A DNA stretch of 8,601 bases from Bacillota bacterium (GCA_029779375.1 JAKPAR010000094.1:1-8601); one strand, 5' to 3'; shown: positions 1 to 7,071, counted from the stretch's first letter. Notes: generated by a model not told the origin, from the sequence alone. Made by a program: numbers and translations.

Positions 1-1067
1 TTCTCATTTTTAAAAGGAGCGTACTTTACCTTATATACCGATTGACCTATTTCTACAGTTTCATCGCCTTCCAAATTGTCTATATTTTCTTGCTTCAATC
101 TTTGCAAATTTATATTCTTGTCAAGTATTGTGATTTTTTCTCTTGTGTTTGGATCAGATAATTTTTCATAATCTATTCCTAAAATATTAGAAGCTATAGG
201 ATTTGAATGAATAATATAGCCTTCCCTATCTATAGCTATAACCCCATCAGCCATATATCTAAAAATTGTATCTAATTTACTTCTCTCTAAATCTATTTCC
301 TTAATAGTATCTTTTAACTTTAATGTGAGATAATTGAACATACTAGCCAGCTGTCCTATTTCATCATTAGATTTAACTTCAACAAATTGATCAAAGTCAC
401 CCTTGGCCATTTTTTCTGCTTTAATTGTCACATCTCTTATTGGTTCTGTAATACTACTTGCAATTAAAAATCCTAAAAATACGGTTATAGCCAATGCTAG
501 CAAAGTAGCTTTCGTGAGTATTATCTTTGATTCATCTATATTTTCATATATTTCACTCAAATCTGCTGTCATATAAAGTATTCCCTTTACTTGACCAAAT
601 TCATCCACAACTGGATAGGCTAAATGTTTCAATGTAGTATCTTCGTTGTTGTCTTTTACTATGCCCTCACACTTTTTTTCACTTTGAAAGGCTTTTAAAA
701 TAAGTGAAGGATCTAAAAATTTATAAACCAGTGCATTTTGTCCTACTATTTTTTCATAGTTTTTTGATGTAGTAGCTATAATAGTTGGCACATTTTCATT
801 GTCTATAACATATAGAGTTTCTGTACCATCTAATCTCCACTCGTTAATTGTCTTTTGAATATCCTTAGCTACATTTCTCCAGTTATCTTCTGAAATATAT
901 GAAGAAGTATTGATTATAGTTTCCATATGTTGCTCCATGGTATTTGTTATATGGCTTAACTGTTGATTTTCAAGTTTTTCAACTATAAACACTCCTACTA
1001 TGACCATGGCTATAAATATTAACAAAAAATATACTATAATAAATTTCCACCTTATACTTGAGAACAT
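1..1067 (-). CDS. walK: WalK-type sensor histidine kinase, N-terminal 355 residues (cut by window edge)
   Basis: This is the membrane sensor kinase partner of the adjacent response regulator. Seen: the reading frame is open from an ATG at 1067-1065 to the left edge, giving 355 codons plus two bases. TM1 spans about residues 8-29. An extracytoplasmic domain of about 150 residues (30-182) follows, with a Cache/PAS-like ending (GILYMTADLSEIYENI). TM2 is about 183-204. A HAMP domain is about 205-257 (conserved EP at 208-209, DEIGQL near 235-240). A cytoplasmic PAS domain starts near 262 (DTIFRYMADGVIAIDREG). The HisKA and HATPase domains must lie beyond the window. The start is 5 nt after the walR stop, and its AAGGAG site is formed by the last codons of walR, so the two genes are translationally close. 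Known: the TM-Cache-TM-HAMP-PAS order is that of WalK/YycG/VicK, the essential cell-wall stress kinase of Firmicutes. A PhoR- or ResE-type kinase is possible, but the partner's identity favours WalK. Confidence 0.9.
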   Translation of the reverse strand, partial: MFSSIRWKFIIVYFLLIFIAMVIVGVFIVEKLENQQLSHITNTMEQHMETIINTSSYISEDNWRNVAKDIQKTINEWRLDGTETLYVIDNENVPTIIATTSKNYEKIVGQNALVYKFLDPSLILKAFQSEKKCEGIVKDNNEDTTLKHLAYPVVDEFGQVKGILYMTADLSEIYENIDESKIILTKATLLALAITVFLGFLIASSITEPIRDVTIKAEKMAKGDFDQFVEVKSNDEIGQLASMFNYLTLKLKDTIKEIDLERSKLDTIFRYMADGVIAIDREGYIIHSNPIASNILGIDYEKLSDPNTREKITILDKNINLQRLKQENIDNLEGDETVEIGQSVYKVKYAPFKNE

Positions 1068-1072
1068 TTTTA

Positions 1073-1765
1073 CTAACTCCTTCCGAAGTAGTAGCCTACT
1101 CCTCTCTTGGTAAGTATGTATTTATACTCTCCATCTTCATCTTCTATTTTTTCTCTAAGTCTTCTCACTGTTACATCTACTGTACGAATATCTCCATAAT
1201 ATTCATATCCCCATACCTCTTCTAACAACTGCTCCCGGGAAAAAACCTGTCCTGCACTAGACACAAGAAATTTCAACAATTCAAATTCTCTAAGGGTAAG
1301 CTCTACCACTTTCCCATCTTTTTTTACCTCGTATTTATTTAAGTCTATAGATAAATCTCCTGAAACTATTATATCCCCATTTGTTGACTCACCATTAGAA
1401 AACTCTACTCGTCTCAAATTTGCTTTAACTCTAGCCATAAGCTCTCTCATACTGAAAGGCTTGGTCACATAATCATCAGCACCTAATTCTAATCCCAGTA
1501 CTTTATCTACTTCTTCTTCTTTAGCTGTAAGCATGAGCACTGGTATTTTTAATTCTTTTCGTATTTCCTTCAAAACTTGAAAACCATCTTTTTTAGGAAG
1601 CATAATATCAAGTAAAACTAAATCTGGCGAAGTCTTAAAAACTTTTTCAACAGCTTCTTCACCATCATAAGCCACTTCAACCATAAATCCTTCTTTTTCT
1701 AAATTAAACTTCACTATATCAGCAATAGATTTCTCATCATCAACTACTAATATCTTTTTATCCAT
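1073..1765 (-). CDS. walR: WalR-type OmpR-family response regulator
   Basis: This DNA-binding regulator is phosphorylated by WalK and controls cell-wall hydrolase genes. Seen: 230 residues. The receiver domain (about 1-118) has the acidic pocket D9/D10, phospho-acceptor D53 (LVLLDIMLP), T80 and K102. The winged-helix domain (about 133-228) contains REFELLKFL, WGYEYYGDIRTVDVTVRRLR and the C-terminal TKRGVGYYF signature. The start MDKKILVVDDEKSIADI and the block DIRTVDVTVRRLREKIED are very like Bacillus WalR/YycF. T101 is present; this is the residue reported as a Ser/Thr-kinase target in Bacillus and Staphylococcus WalR. I chose the ATG at 1765-1763 because GGAGTGA (1779-1773) is 7 nt upstream of it. 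A TTG two codons earlier would sit almost on the Shine-Dalgarno sequence. The gene lies 45 nt downstream of the metalloprotease and 5 nt upstream of walK, so all three are probably co-transcribed. Confidence 0.95.
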   Translation of the reverse strand: MDKKILVVDDEKSIADIVKFNLEKEGFMVEVAYDGEEAVEKVFKTSPDLVLLDIMLPKKDGFQVLKEIRKELKIPVLMLTAKEEEVDKVLGLELGADDYVTKPFSMRELMARVKANLRRVEFSNGESTNGDIIVSGDLSIDLNKYEVKKDGKVVELTLREFELLKFLVSSAGQVFSREQLLEEVWGYEYYGDIRTVDVTVRRLREKIEDEDGEYKYILTKRGVGYYFGRS

Positions 1766-1810
1766 AAACAAATCACTCCATTTATAGTTTGTCCTATTTT
1801 TATTAGCAAT

Positions 1811-2608
1811 TTAATCAATATCTTTAAATTTAACCTTTAATGCCATTTCAACTGACTTTTTGATATTTTTGCCATTGCCAAGACTATCTAACAATGCATT
1901 AAATCTATTAAAACCATATTCATCAATTATATCTTTTACTACTTCAAAAGATTTCCTATAAGCCACTTCTTCTCTTATCCCTTGAAAATTGTTATTTAAC
2001 TCTTCTATGCTTATATTTGAAGTCTCCCCTTTCCCTGCATCCCAACTAAATCCTATAATAGTATTCTCCATATATAATGAAATACCTTCTGTAAGCCACA
2101 TAGGATAATTCCCTTTTGTCTTTTCATCTACTAAAAGATGAGTAAATTCATGAATATGAGGACCTGTTTCTCTATAAATTTCTCCTGCATTTTCACCATC
2201 ATCCCCTAACATACTAGGTGAAATGATATTTATTGTCCCGCAATAATATGCCCCCATGGGCAACTCTTTGTTCTTAAATTTTAATATATTTCTAAAATCA
2301 TCTTCACTATTATAAATTATAACAATATTTTTATCTTTTGGAAAGCACTCAAGTTTGTTACATATTTCATCATAATATTCTTCTAGTACCTCTCCTGTAA
2401 TACCTGCAATATCTTTGTCTTCATCTTTATATTTTATAAGAAAATGAACGGTATTTAAACTACTATATTTTCTAGTATATTTCAATATTCTTCTTTTTTC
2501 TATATTCTTTACAATAGGATAAGTGGAAACTTTTAAAAACCCTTCTAAAGATATGATTAAAAGTACTACAATAGACAGAATTGAAGTATATATAAATAAC
2601 TTTTTCAA
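1811..2608 (-). CDS. Membrane-anchored HEXXH metalloprotease (peptidase MA-like)
   Basis: This is a predicted extracytoplasmic zinc metalloprotease. Seen: 265 residues. A short Lys-rich start is followed by one hydrophobic segment (about 5-24), with no clear signal-peptidase site, so it is probably an N-terminal anchor. The catalytic motif HEFTH lies at 153-157. It is followed 17 residues later by E174 in WLTEGISLYMEN, the spacing expected for a gluzincin with the third zinc ligand in a Glu helix. Known: this arrangement is typical of the peptidase-MA-like family found in many Clostridia. No substrate is established from sequence. The start is a TTG at 2608-2606, chosen because GGGGG (2620-2616) lies 7 nt upstream and the signal-like N-terminus begins exactly there; no ATG fits. 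It is the first gene of the unit with walR and walK, which suggests, by inference only, a role at the envelope linked to wall stress. Confidence 0.82.
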   Translation of the reverse strand: MKKLFIYTSILSIVVLLIISLEGFLKVSTYPIVKNIEKRRILKYTRKYSSLNTVHFLIKYKDEDKDIAGITGEVLEEYYDEICNKLECFPKDKNIVIIYNSEDDFRNILKFKNKELPMGAYYCGTINIISPSMLGDDGENAGEIYRETGPHIHEFTHLLVDEKTKGNYPMWLTEGISLYMENTIIGFSWDAGKGETSNISIEELNNNFQGIREEVAYRKSFEVVKDIIDEYGFNRFNALLDSLGNGKNIKKSVEMALKVKFKDID

Positions 2609-2659
2609 AGATTTTCCCCCTTCAATATTTATATATGTAGAACTTTAACAAATATTCTA

Positions 2660-2688
2660 TTGAAATATTTTCCTAAATAATATATAAT
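2660..2688 (+). promoter_or_regulatory. Sigma-A-type promoter of the riboswitch/ATPase unit
   Basis: TTGAAA (2660-2665) and TATAAT (2683-2688) are separated by exactly 17 nt. The -35 has five of six consensus bases and the -10 is perfect. Transcription would start near 2695, about 15 nt before the first base of the aptamer P1 helix. A second TATAAT at 2694-2699 has no matching -35. Confidence 0.8.
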
Positions 2689-2708
2689 CTTTATATAATC
2701 TTTAATAT

Positions 2709-2792
2709 CAAAGGGGAGTAGCCAACACAATTAGTCGTCAAGACGGATTTTTCCCGGCTGGTTGTCCTAAATTATAGGAGGCAAGACCTTTG
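2709..2792 (+). ncRNA. yybP-ykoY (manganese) riboswitch aptamer
   Basis: Seen: the hallmark 5' segment AAAGGGGAGTAGC (2710-2722), the central GTCGTCAAGACGG (2734-2746), CCCGGCTGG (2753-2761) and the 3' segment GGCAAGACCTTTG (2780-2792). P1 pairs 2709-2714 with 2787-2792 over six base pairs. An internal pairing joins CAAC (2723-2726) with GTTG (2761-2764). A small hairpin pairs TCCTA (2765-2769) with TAGGA (2775-2779). Known: this class binds Mn2+ and controls Mn2+ exporters, MntP/TerC proteins and P-type ATPases. Here it sits between a strong promoter and a P-type ATPase gene. The 3' strand of P1 is also part of the following terminator stem, so binding should switch transcription on. Confidence 0.92.
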
Positions 2793-2826
2793 TTTAGACT
2801 TATATGTCTAAACAAGGGTCTTTTTT
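2783..2826 (+). terminator. Riboswitch expression-platform intrinsic terminator
   Basis: A 17-bp stem pairs 2783-2799 with 2806-2822, with one G-U pair and a 6-nt loop (TTATAT, 2800-2805), followed by a T run. The upstream arm contains 2787-2792, which is the 3' strand of aptamer P1. The aptamer and the full terminator therefore cannot form together. When P1 is formed, only a weak 7-bp AT-rich hairpin remains (2793-2799 with 2806-2812), separated from the T run. This predicts read-through at high Mn2+ and termination at low Mn2+. Confidence 0.92.
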
Positions 2827-2894
2827 GTTTCACTATATTATTTTATCAGTTTTCAAACATTCATTCAATAGGTTCCCATTAATTGACACTTTAG

Positions 2895-2922
2895 TTTAAT
2901 CCCTTTTGATTAGTGGTATACT
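2895..2922 (+). promoter_or_regulatory. Possible second promoter downstream of the terminator (extended -10)
   Basis: TGGTATACT (2914-2922) is a TGn-extended -10 with TATACT at 2917-2922. The only -35 at fitting distance is a weak TTTAAT (2895-2900, 16-nt spacing). A good TTGACA at 2883-2888 is 28 nt away, too far to pair with it. The -10 is overlapped by an inverted repeat, TTAGT (2910-2914) and ACTAA (2920-2924), which could be a small operator. If active, this promoter would give a roughly 23-nt leader that keeps the AAGGAGG site at 2939-2945 but omits the riboswitch. Confidence 0.35.
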
Positions 2923-2951
2923 AACAATAAAATAAAACAAGGAGGAAATAT

Positions 2952-5651
2952 ATGGAGTGGTATAGAAAAAATATTGAAAGTACATTAGATGAATTAAATT
3001 CTAACAAAAATATTGGATTATCTGACGAAGAAGCAAAAAAAAGGATAGAAAAATATGGTCTAAATGAATTAGAAGAAAAAGAAAAAGCAGGGCTATTTTC
3101 TAAAATAATAGCTCAGTTTAAAGACTTTTTAGTGTTAATACTTATAGGTGCAAGTATAGTTTCAATGCTTGTAGGAGAAGTAACAGATTCTATTGTAATA
3201 CTAGCCATAGTCGTTATAAATGCTGCTTTGGGAATCATACAAGAAGGTAAGGCAGAAAAAGCCCTAGAAGCCCTCAAAAAAATGGCTTCACCCAATGCCA
3301 AAGTCATTCGAGATGGACATTTGAGTATAGTACCTGCAAACACACTGGTACCTGGAGATATAGTGGTATTGGAAGCAGGAGATATAATACCTGCTGATTT
3401 AAGACTTATTGAAAGTTCTAATTTAAAAATTGAAGAAGCTTCTTTGACTGGAGAATCTGTTCCCGTTGAGAAATCAGCAAATATTGTTCTCGATGAAGAA
3501 GTTTCGCTAGGTGATAGAAAAAATATGGCTTACATGAGTACTATAGTCACCTATGGTAGAGGAAAGGGCGTTGTTGTAGGAACTGGTAGCCGTACGGAAA
3601 TAGGTAAAATTGCTGAAATGATTCAAACTTTTGAAGATGACACTACCCCACTTCAAAAAAAGCTAGATCAATTGGGCAAATATCTAGGAGTTGGTTGTTT
3701 AGTAATATGTGGTCTCGTATTCCTGATAGGTATACTTCAAGGAAGAGAAATATTAGATATGTTCATGATCGCTATAAGTCTTGCTGTAGCTGCAATTCCT
3801 GAAGGACTACCTGCCATTGTCACTATAGTATTGGCTTTAGGAATGAGCAAAATGGTCAAAAAAAATGCAATCGTAAAAAAACTATTAGCCGTAGAAACTT
3901 TGGGTTGTACAACTACTATATGCTCTGACAAAACTGGTACATTAACCCAAAATGAAATGACCGTAGTAAAAACTTATACTGGAAACAAGGTAGGAGAAGT
4001 TACAGGAAAAGGGTATGCTCCCAGTGGAGATTTTTATATAGCAAATGAAAAAATAACCCCCCTAGAAAATGTAAACTTAAATTTGCTTTTATCTATTGCT
4101 GCTCTTTGCAATGACGCTACGCTGGAATACGAAAAAGAAGATGATATGTATAGAATTGTAGGTGATCCTACGGAAGGTGCTTTAATTACTTTAGCTGCAA
4201 AAGCTAATCTACTTAAATCTAGATTAAATGAAAAATATCCTAGAATAGAGGAAATACCTTTTGATGCAGATAGAAAAATGATGACTACATTCCATAAAAA
4301 TTTTATGGATGGAAAAATAGTATCTTTTACAAAAGGTGCTCCAGATATAGTTCTAAAAAAATGTAATAGCATTTATTTAAATGGAAATATTCAACCGCTA
4401 ACAGATGATATGAGAAAAAATATTTTAGATGCTAATAGCAATTTTTCTAAAGATGCATTGAGAGTATTGGCCTTTAGCTATAGAACTTATGACGAATTGC
4501 CAGAGGATATTTCAACTGACAATATAGAAAATGATATGATATTTGTGGGATTAGTAGGTATGATAGATCCACCAAGAAACGAAGCTATGGATGCTATAGA
4601 TAAATGCAAAACTGCGGGCATAAATACTATCATGATTACAGGAGATTATAAAGAAACAGCTTTTGCCATAGCAAAAGAATTGGGAATGGCTGAAAGTATT
4701 GATGAAGCTATGACTGGAGAAGAATTGAATAGAATTTCAAATGAAGAATTAAAAGAAAAAGTAAAAACAACCAAAGTATATGCTAGAGTTTCTCCTGAAC
4801 ATAAAGTAAGAATAGTTGAAGCACTAAAATCTAATGGAGAAATAACTGCTATGACTGGTGATGGAGTAAATGATGCTTTAGCACTAAAAAGGGCAGACAT
4901 AGGTGTTTCCATGGGAATCACTGGTACTGATGTAGCTAAAAATACAGCAGAAGTAATACTTACTGACGACAATTTTGCAAGTATCGTATCTGCTGTAGAA
5001 GAAGGAAGAATAATATATAGCAATATCAGAAAATTTGTCTTTTTCCTTCTTTCTTGTAACATAGGAGAAATACTAATAGTCTTTTTAAGTATATTGTTTA
5101 ATTTGCCAGTACCTTTACTCCCTATACAGCTATTGTGGCTAAATCTGATAACTGATAGTTTCCCAGCATTAGCATTAGGAGTTGAAAAAGGTGAACCAGA
5201 TATAATGAATGTTCATCCAAGGGATCCAGAAGAACCCATTCTGGATAAAACTATGGTAGCAGGTATTTCTGTACAAAGTCTAGCTATAACATTAGCAACA
5301 ATGCTTGCTTATATTTGGGGACTTAAAACTTATGGAATGGATAATCTTTTGATACCAAGAACTATTGCCTTTACTACGCTTATAACGGCAGAACTCGTTA
5401 GAGCTTTCTCTAGCCGTTCAGAAAAGCACACTCTTTTTAAAATAGGATTCTTTACAAATAAAAACTTAGTTTATGCTACACTAATATCTTTCGGCCTATT
5501 GATGGCTGTACTATACATTCCAGTTCTTCAACCAATATTTAAAACTTATGCATTGAGTCTAAAAGATTGGGGAATTGTATTGAGGTTTTGTATCATTCCT
5601 ATTGTAGCAGGAGAGCTAAATAAATGGATAGCTAATAAAACAAGTATATAG
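2952..5651 (+). CDS. P2A-type (SERCA-like) cation-transporting P-type ATPase, probable Mn2+/Ca2+ exporter
   Basis: This integral membrane pump uses ATP to move divalent cations out of the cytoplasm. Seen: 899 residues, a normal length for bacterial P2A pumps. In order: N-terminal cation-ATPase domain (1-50), TM1-2, actuator domain with TGES at 166-169, TM3-4 with PEGLP at 283-287, phosphorylation site D326 in DKTGTLT, nucleotide-binding KGAPD at 461-465, DPPR at 539-542, TGD at 563-565, hinge TGDGVND at 635-641, and TM5-10. Ion ligands of both SERCA sites appear present: E284 (TM4), N703 and E706 (TM5, CNIGE), N731, T734 and D735 (TM6, NLITD), and probably E814 (TM8). The start has AAGGAGG (2939-2945) 6 nt upstream. 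Known: yybP-ykoY aptamers often precede such pumps, as with Lactococcus YoaB. From residues alone one would say Ca2+-ATPase; the riboswitch makes Mn2+ export likely, possibly along with Ca2+. It is probably the first gene of a unit with the downstream subtilase. Confidence 0.93.
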   Translation: MEWYRKNIESTLDELNSNKNIGLSDEEAKKRIEKYGLNELEEKEKAGLFSKIIAQFKDFLVLILIGASIVSMLVGEVTDSIVILAIVVINAALGIIQEGKAEKALEALKKMASPNAKVIRDGHLSIVPANTLVPGDIVVLEAGDIIPADLRLIESSNLKIEEASLTGESVPVEKSANIVLDEEVSLGDRKNMAYMSTIVTYGRGKGVVVGTGSRTEIGKIAEMIQTFEDDTTPLQKKLDQLGKYLGVGCLVICGLVFLIGILQGREILDMFMIAISLAVAAIPEGLPAIVTIVLALGMSKMVKKNAIVKKLLAVETLGCTTTICSDKTGTLTQNEMTVVKTYTGNKVGEVTGKGYAPSGDFYIANEKITPLENVNLNLLLSIAALCNDATLEYEKEDDMYRIVGDPTEGALITLAAKANLLKSRLNEKYPRIEEIPFDADRKMMTTFHKNFMDGKIVSFTKGAPDIVLKKCNSIYLNGNIQPLTDDMRKNILDANSNFSKDALRVLAFSYRTYDELPEDISTDNIENDMIFVGLVGMIDPPRNEAMDAIDKCKTAGINTIMITGDYKETAFAIAKELGMAESIDEAMTGEELNRISNEELKEKVKTTKVYARVSPEHKVRIVEALKSNGEITAMTGDGVNDALALKRADIGVSMGITGTDVAKNTAEVILTDDNFASIVSAVEEGRIIYSNIRKFVFFLLSCNIGEILIVFLSILFNLPVPLLPIQLLWLNLITDSFPALALGVEKGEPDIMNVHPRDPEEPILDKTMVAGISVQSLAITLATMLAYIWGLKTYGMDNLLIPRTIAFTTLITAELVRAFSSRSEKHTLFKIGFFTNKNLVYATLISFGLLMAVLYIPVLQPIFKTYALSLKDWGIVLRFCIIPIVAGELNKWIANKTSI

Positions 5652-5664
5652 CACATTTCACTTT

Positions 5665-5690
5665 TTCCTTGCATAAACTAAAACAAGGAA
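5665..5690 (+). promoter_or_regulatory. Possible hairpin covering the subtilase ribosome binding site
   Basis: TTCCTTG (5665-5671) is a perfect 7-bp inverted match to CAAGGAA (5684-5690) across a 12-nt loop, extendable by two T-G pairs to 5691-5692. The downstream arm contains most of the Shine-Dalgarno sequence AAGGAAGGTGAT (5685-5696) that precedes the ATG at 5704. The stem could lower translation of the protease relative to the ATPase. There is no T run after it, so it is not a terminator. Confidence 0.4.
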
Positions 5691-5703
5691 GGTGATTGTT
5701 ATT

Positions 5704-6990
5704 ATGCGAAGAATTCAAAACTCTAAAATATGTCCAATATTAAGTGCTAAACTCTCCTCTCAATCAAGAGAAGAGCTACCTGTAATAGTTCAAAGTTCAA
5801 ACAATGACTATACACAACTTAAAAGCTTAATTTTTAATTTGTCAGCAAAAGACGTATATACTCTACCTCTTATTGGAGGCATGGCCTGTAATTTGACAAC
5901 AGAGGCCATCTATAGACTTGCTGATAATCCTAATATAGAATATATAAGTTTCGACTCTAAAGTTTTTGCCCTATTAGATATTGCTACAGCTTCTATTGAC
6001 GCCAATTTCCCCCATGAAATGGGATATTTGGGAGAAGGGGTGACTGTAGCTGTAATAGATACCGGAACTAGCCCTCACAATGACTTGACAAAGCCTAACA
6101 ATAGAATAGTGGGATTCAAAGATTTTATAAACAATAAAACATCTCCCTATGATGACAATGGACACGGTACTCATGTTGCTGGAATCATTGCTGGCAATGG
6201 TTATTCTTCTAGAGGTAAATATGCTGGTGTAGCTCCAAAAGCAAATATTTTATCCATAAAAGCATTAGATGAAAATGGGAGTGGAAACACATCAGATATT
6301 ATAAAAGCTATATCTTGGACTATCGAAACAAAAGATAAATATAATACTAAAATAATAAATCTTTCTCTGGGAAGTCCTGCCAACAATCCATGCAGAACTG
6401 ATCCTCTTTGTAAGGCTGTAGAAAGGGCAGTAAACAGTGGATTGATTGTTGTAGTAGCAGCAGGAAATAGTGGTCCATCAGAAAAATCGATTCTATCCCC
6501 AGGTATAAGCCCAAGTGTCATAACTGTTGGTGCTGTAGATGATAAAAGAACTCCAGATCCTAGTGATGACACTATAGCCAATTTTTCCAGTAGAGGTCCT
6601 ACAAAAGACGGACTCATGAAACCAGATATAGTAACTCCTGGAGTAAATATAATGTCCCTTTCCAATAAAAAAGAAGATGGATATGTTTCTTCAAGTGGTA
6701 CTTCTATGGCAACCCCTTTAGTATCTGGGTCTGCTGCACTTTTACTAAATAAATATAAAGATTTAAAACCTCATGAAGTAAAAGAAAAGTTGCTAAAATC
6801 ATGTATAAATCTCAATTCTCCTCCAGAAAAACAAGGTTCTGGAATGTTAAATTTAAAATTATTATTTAATGAGAATAATAACAATTCAAAAAACAACAAT
6901 CTCTCCAGCCCTAATGCGTTTGGAGGAGAATTGTTTGAAAATATTATTATTCTTTTAATTGTACTATTTTTACTTGATTCTAAAATATAG
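5704..6990 (+). CDS. AprX-like subtilisin-family (S8) serine protease with hydrophobic tail
   Basis: This is a serine endopeptidase. Seen: 428 residues with a complete triad, D119 (VAVIDTG), H154 (DDNGHGTHVAG) and S334 (SSGTSMATP), plus oxyanion N255 (AAGNSGP). Residues 1-105 resemble a short I9-type prodomain (LPVIVQSS near 26-32, ending FALLDIATAS). No signal peptide is visible. The layout and length match Bacillus AprX (about 442 residues), including RIVGFKDFIN, PYDDNGHGTH and ITVGAVDD. After the catalytic domain comes an Asn-rich linker (389-404) and a short hydrophobic tail (414-424, IIILLIVLFLL), which AprX lacks. I chose the ATG at 5704 because GGTGAT (5691-5696) ends 7 nt upstream; a GTG at 5692 lies inside that site. 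It follows the ATPase by 52 nt with no terminator or convincing promoter between, so it is probably co-transcribed. The substrate is unknown. The tail might attach it to a membrane, or could be a spore-associated hydrophobic motif; both are inference. Confidence 0.92.
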   Translation: MRRIQNSKICPILSAKLSSQSREELPVIVQSSNNDYTQLKSLIFNLSAKDVYTLPLIGGMACNLTTEAIYRLADNPNIEYISFDSKVFALLDIATASIDANFPHEMGYLGEGVTVAVIDTGTSPHNDLTKPNNRIVGFKDFINNKTSPYDDNGHGTHVAGIIAGNGYSSRGKYAGVAPKANILSIKALDENGSGNTSDIIKAISWTIETKDKYNTKIINLSLGSPANNPCRTDPLCKAVERAVNSGLIVVVAAGNSGPSEKSILSPGISPSVITVGAVDDKRTPDPSDDTIANFSSRGPTKDGLMKPDIVTPGVNIMSLSNKKEDGYVSSSGTSMATPLVSGSAALLLNKYKDLKPHEVKEKLLKSCINLNSPPEKQGSGMLNLKLLFNENNNNSKNNNLSSPNAFGGELFENIIILLIVLFLLDSKI

Positions 6991-7027
6991 ATATTCAAAT
7001 ATCAATATATAGGGGCAAACTATGAGT

Positions 7028-7071
7028 CATAAAAAAATAAGAGGAAGAATTCTTCCTCTTATTTTTTTATG
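7028..7071. terminator. Bidirectional intrinsic terminator (44-bp perfect palindrome)
   Basis: Positions 7028-7071 are perfectly self-complementary, centred between 7049 and 7050 on GAATTC. The GC-containing stem TAAGAGGAAGAA (7038-7049) pairs with its complement at 7050-7061. It is flanked by A7 (7031-7037) on the left and T7 (7062-7068) on the right, so it reads as a hairpin plus T run in both directions. It lies 37 nt after the subtilase stop and 5 nt after the stop of the convergent M23 peptidase, and should terminate both. Confidence 0.93.

Noticed and set aside
1149..1171. WalR-box-like TGTTAC followed by TGTACG.
   Set aside because: The spacing is 6 rather than 5, the second half-site breaks the consensus, and it lies inside the walR coding region.
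1781..1809. Promoter-like TTGCTA-17 nt-TATAAA on the minus strand between the metalloprotease and walR.
   Set aside because: Spacing is ideal, but transcription would start near 1774, inside the walR ribosome binding site (1779-1773), leaving a message with no usable site. It is probably chance in AT-rich DNA.
2609..2700. A promoter for the minus-strand metalloprotease/walRK unit.
   Set aside because: One must exist here or nearby, but no -35/-10 pair with good spacing was found on the minus strand. A TATAAA close to the gene would start transcription inside the ribosome binding site.
2883..2888. TTGACA as the -35 for TATACT at 2917.
   Set aside because: The 28-nt spacing is too long for a sigma-A promoter.
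4034..5062. Long open frames on the minus strand inside the ATPase gene (4034-4372 and 4646-5062).
   Set aside because: They lie opposite a full-length conserved P-type ATPase, have no recognisable domains and no convincing ribosome binding sites.
6201..6665. A 154-codon open frame opposite the subtilase.
   Set aside because: It is antisense to the conserved catalytic core and resembles no known family.
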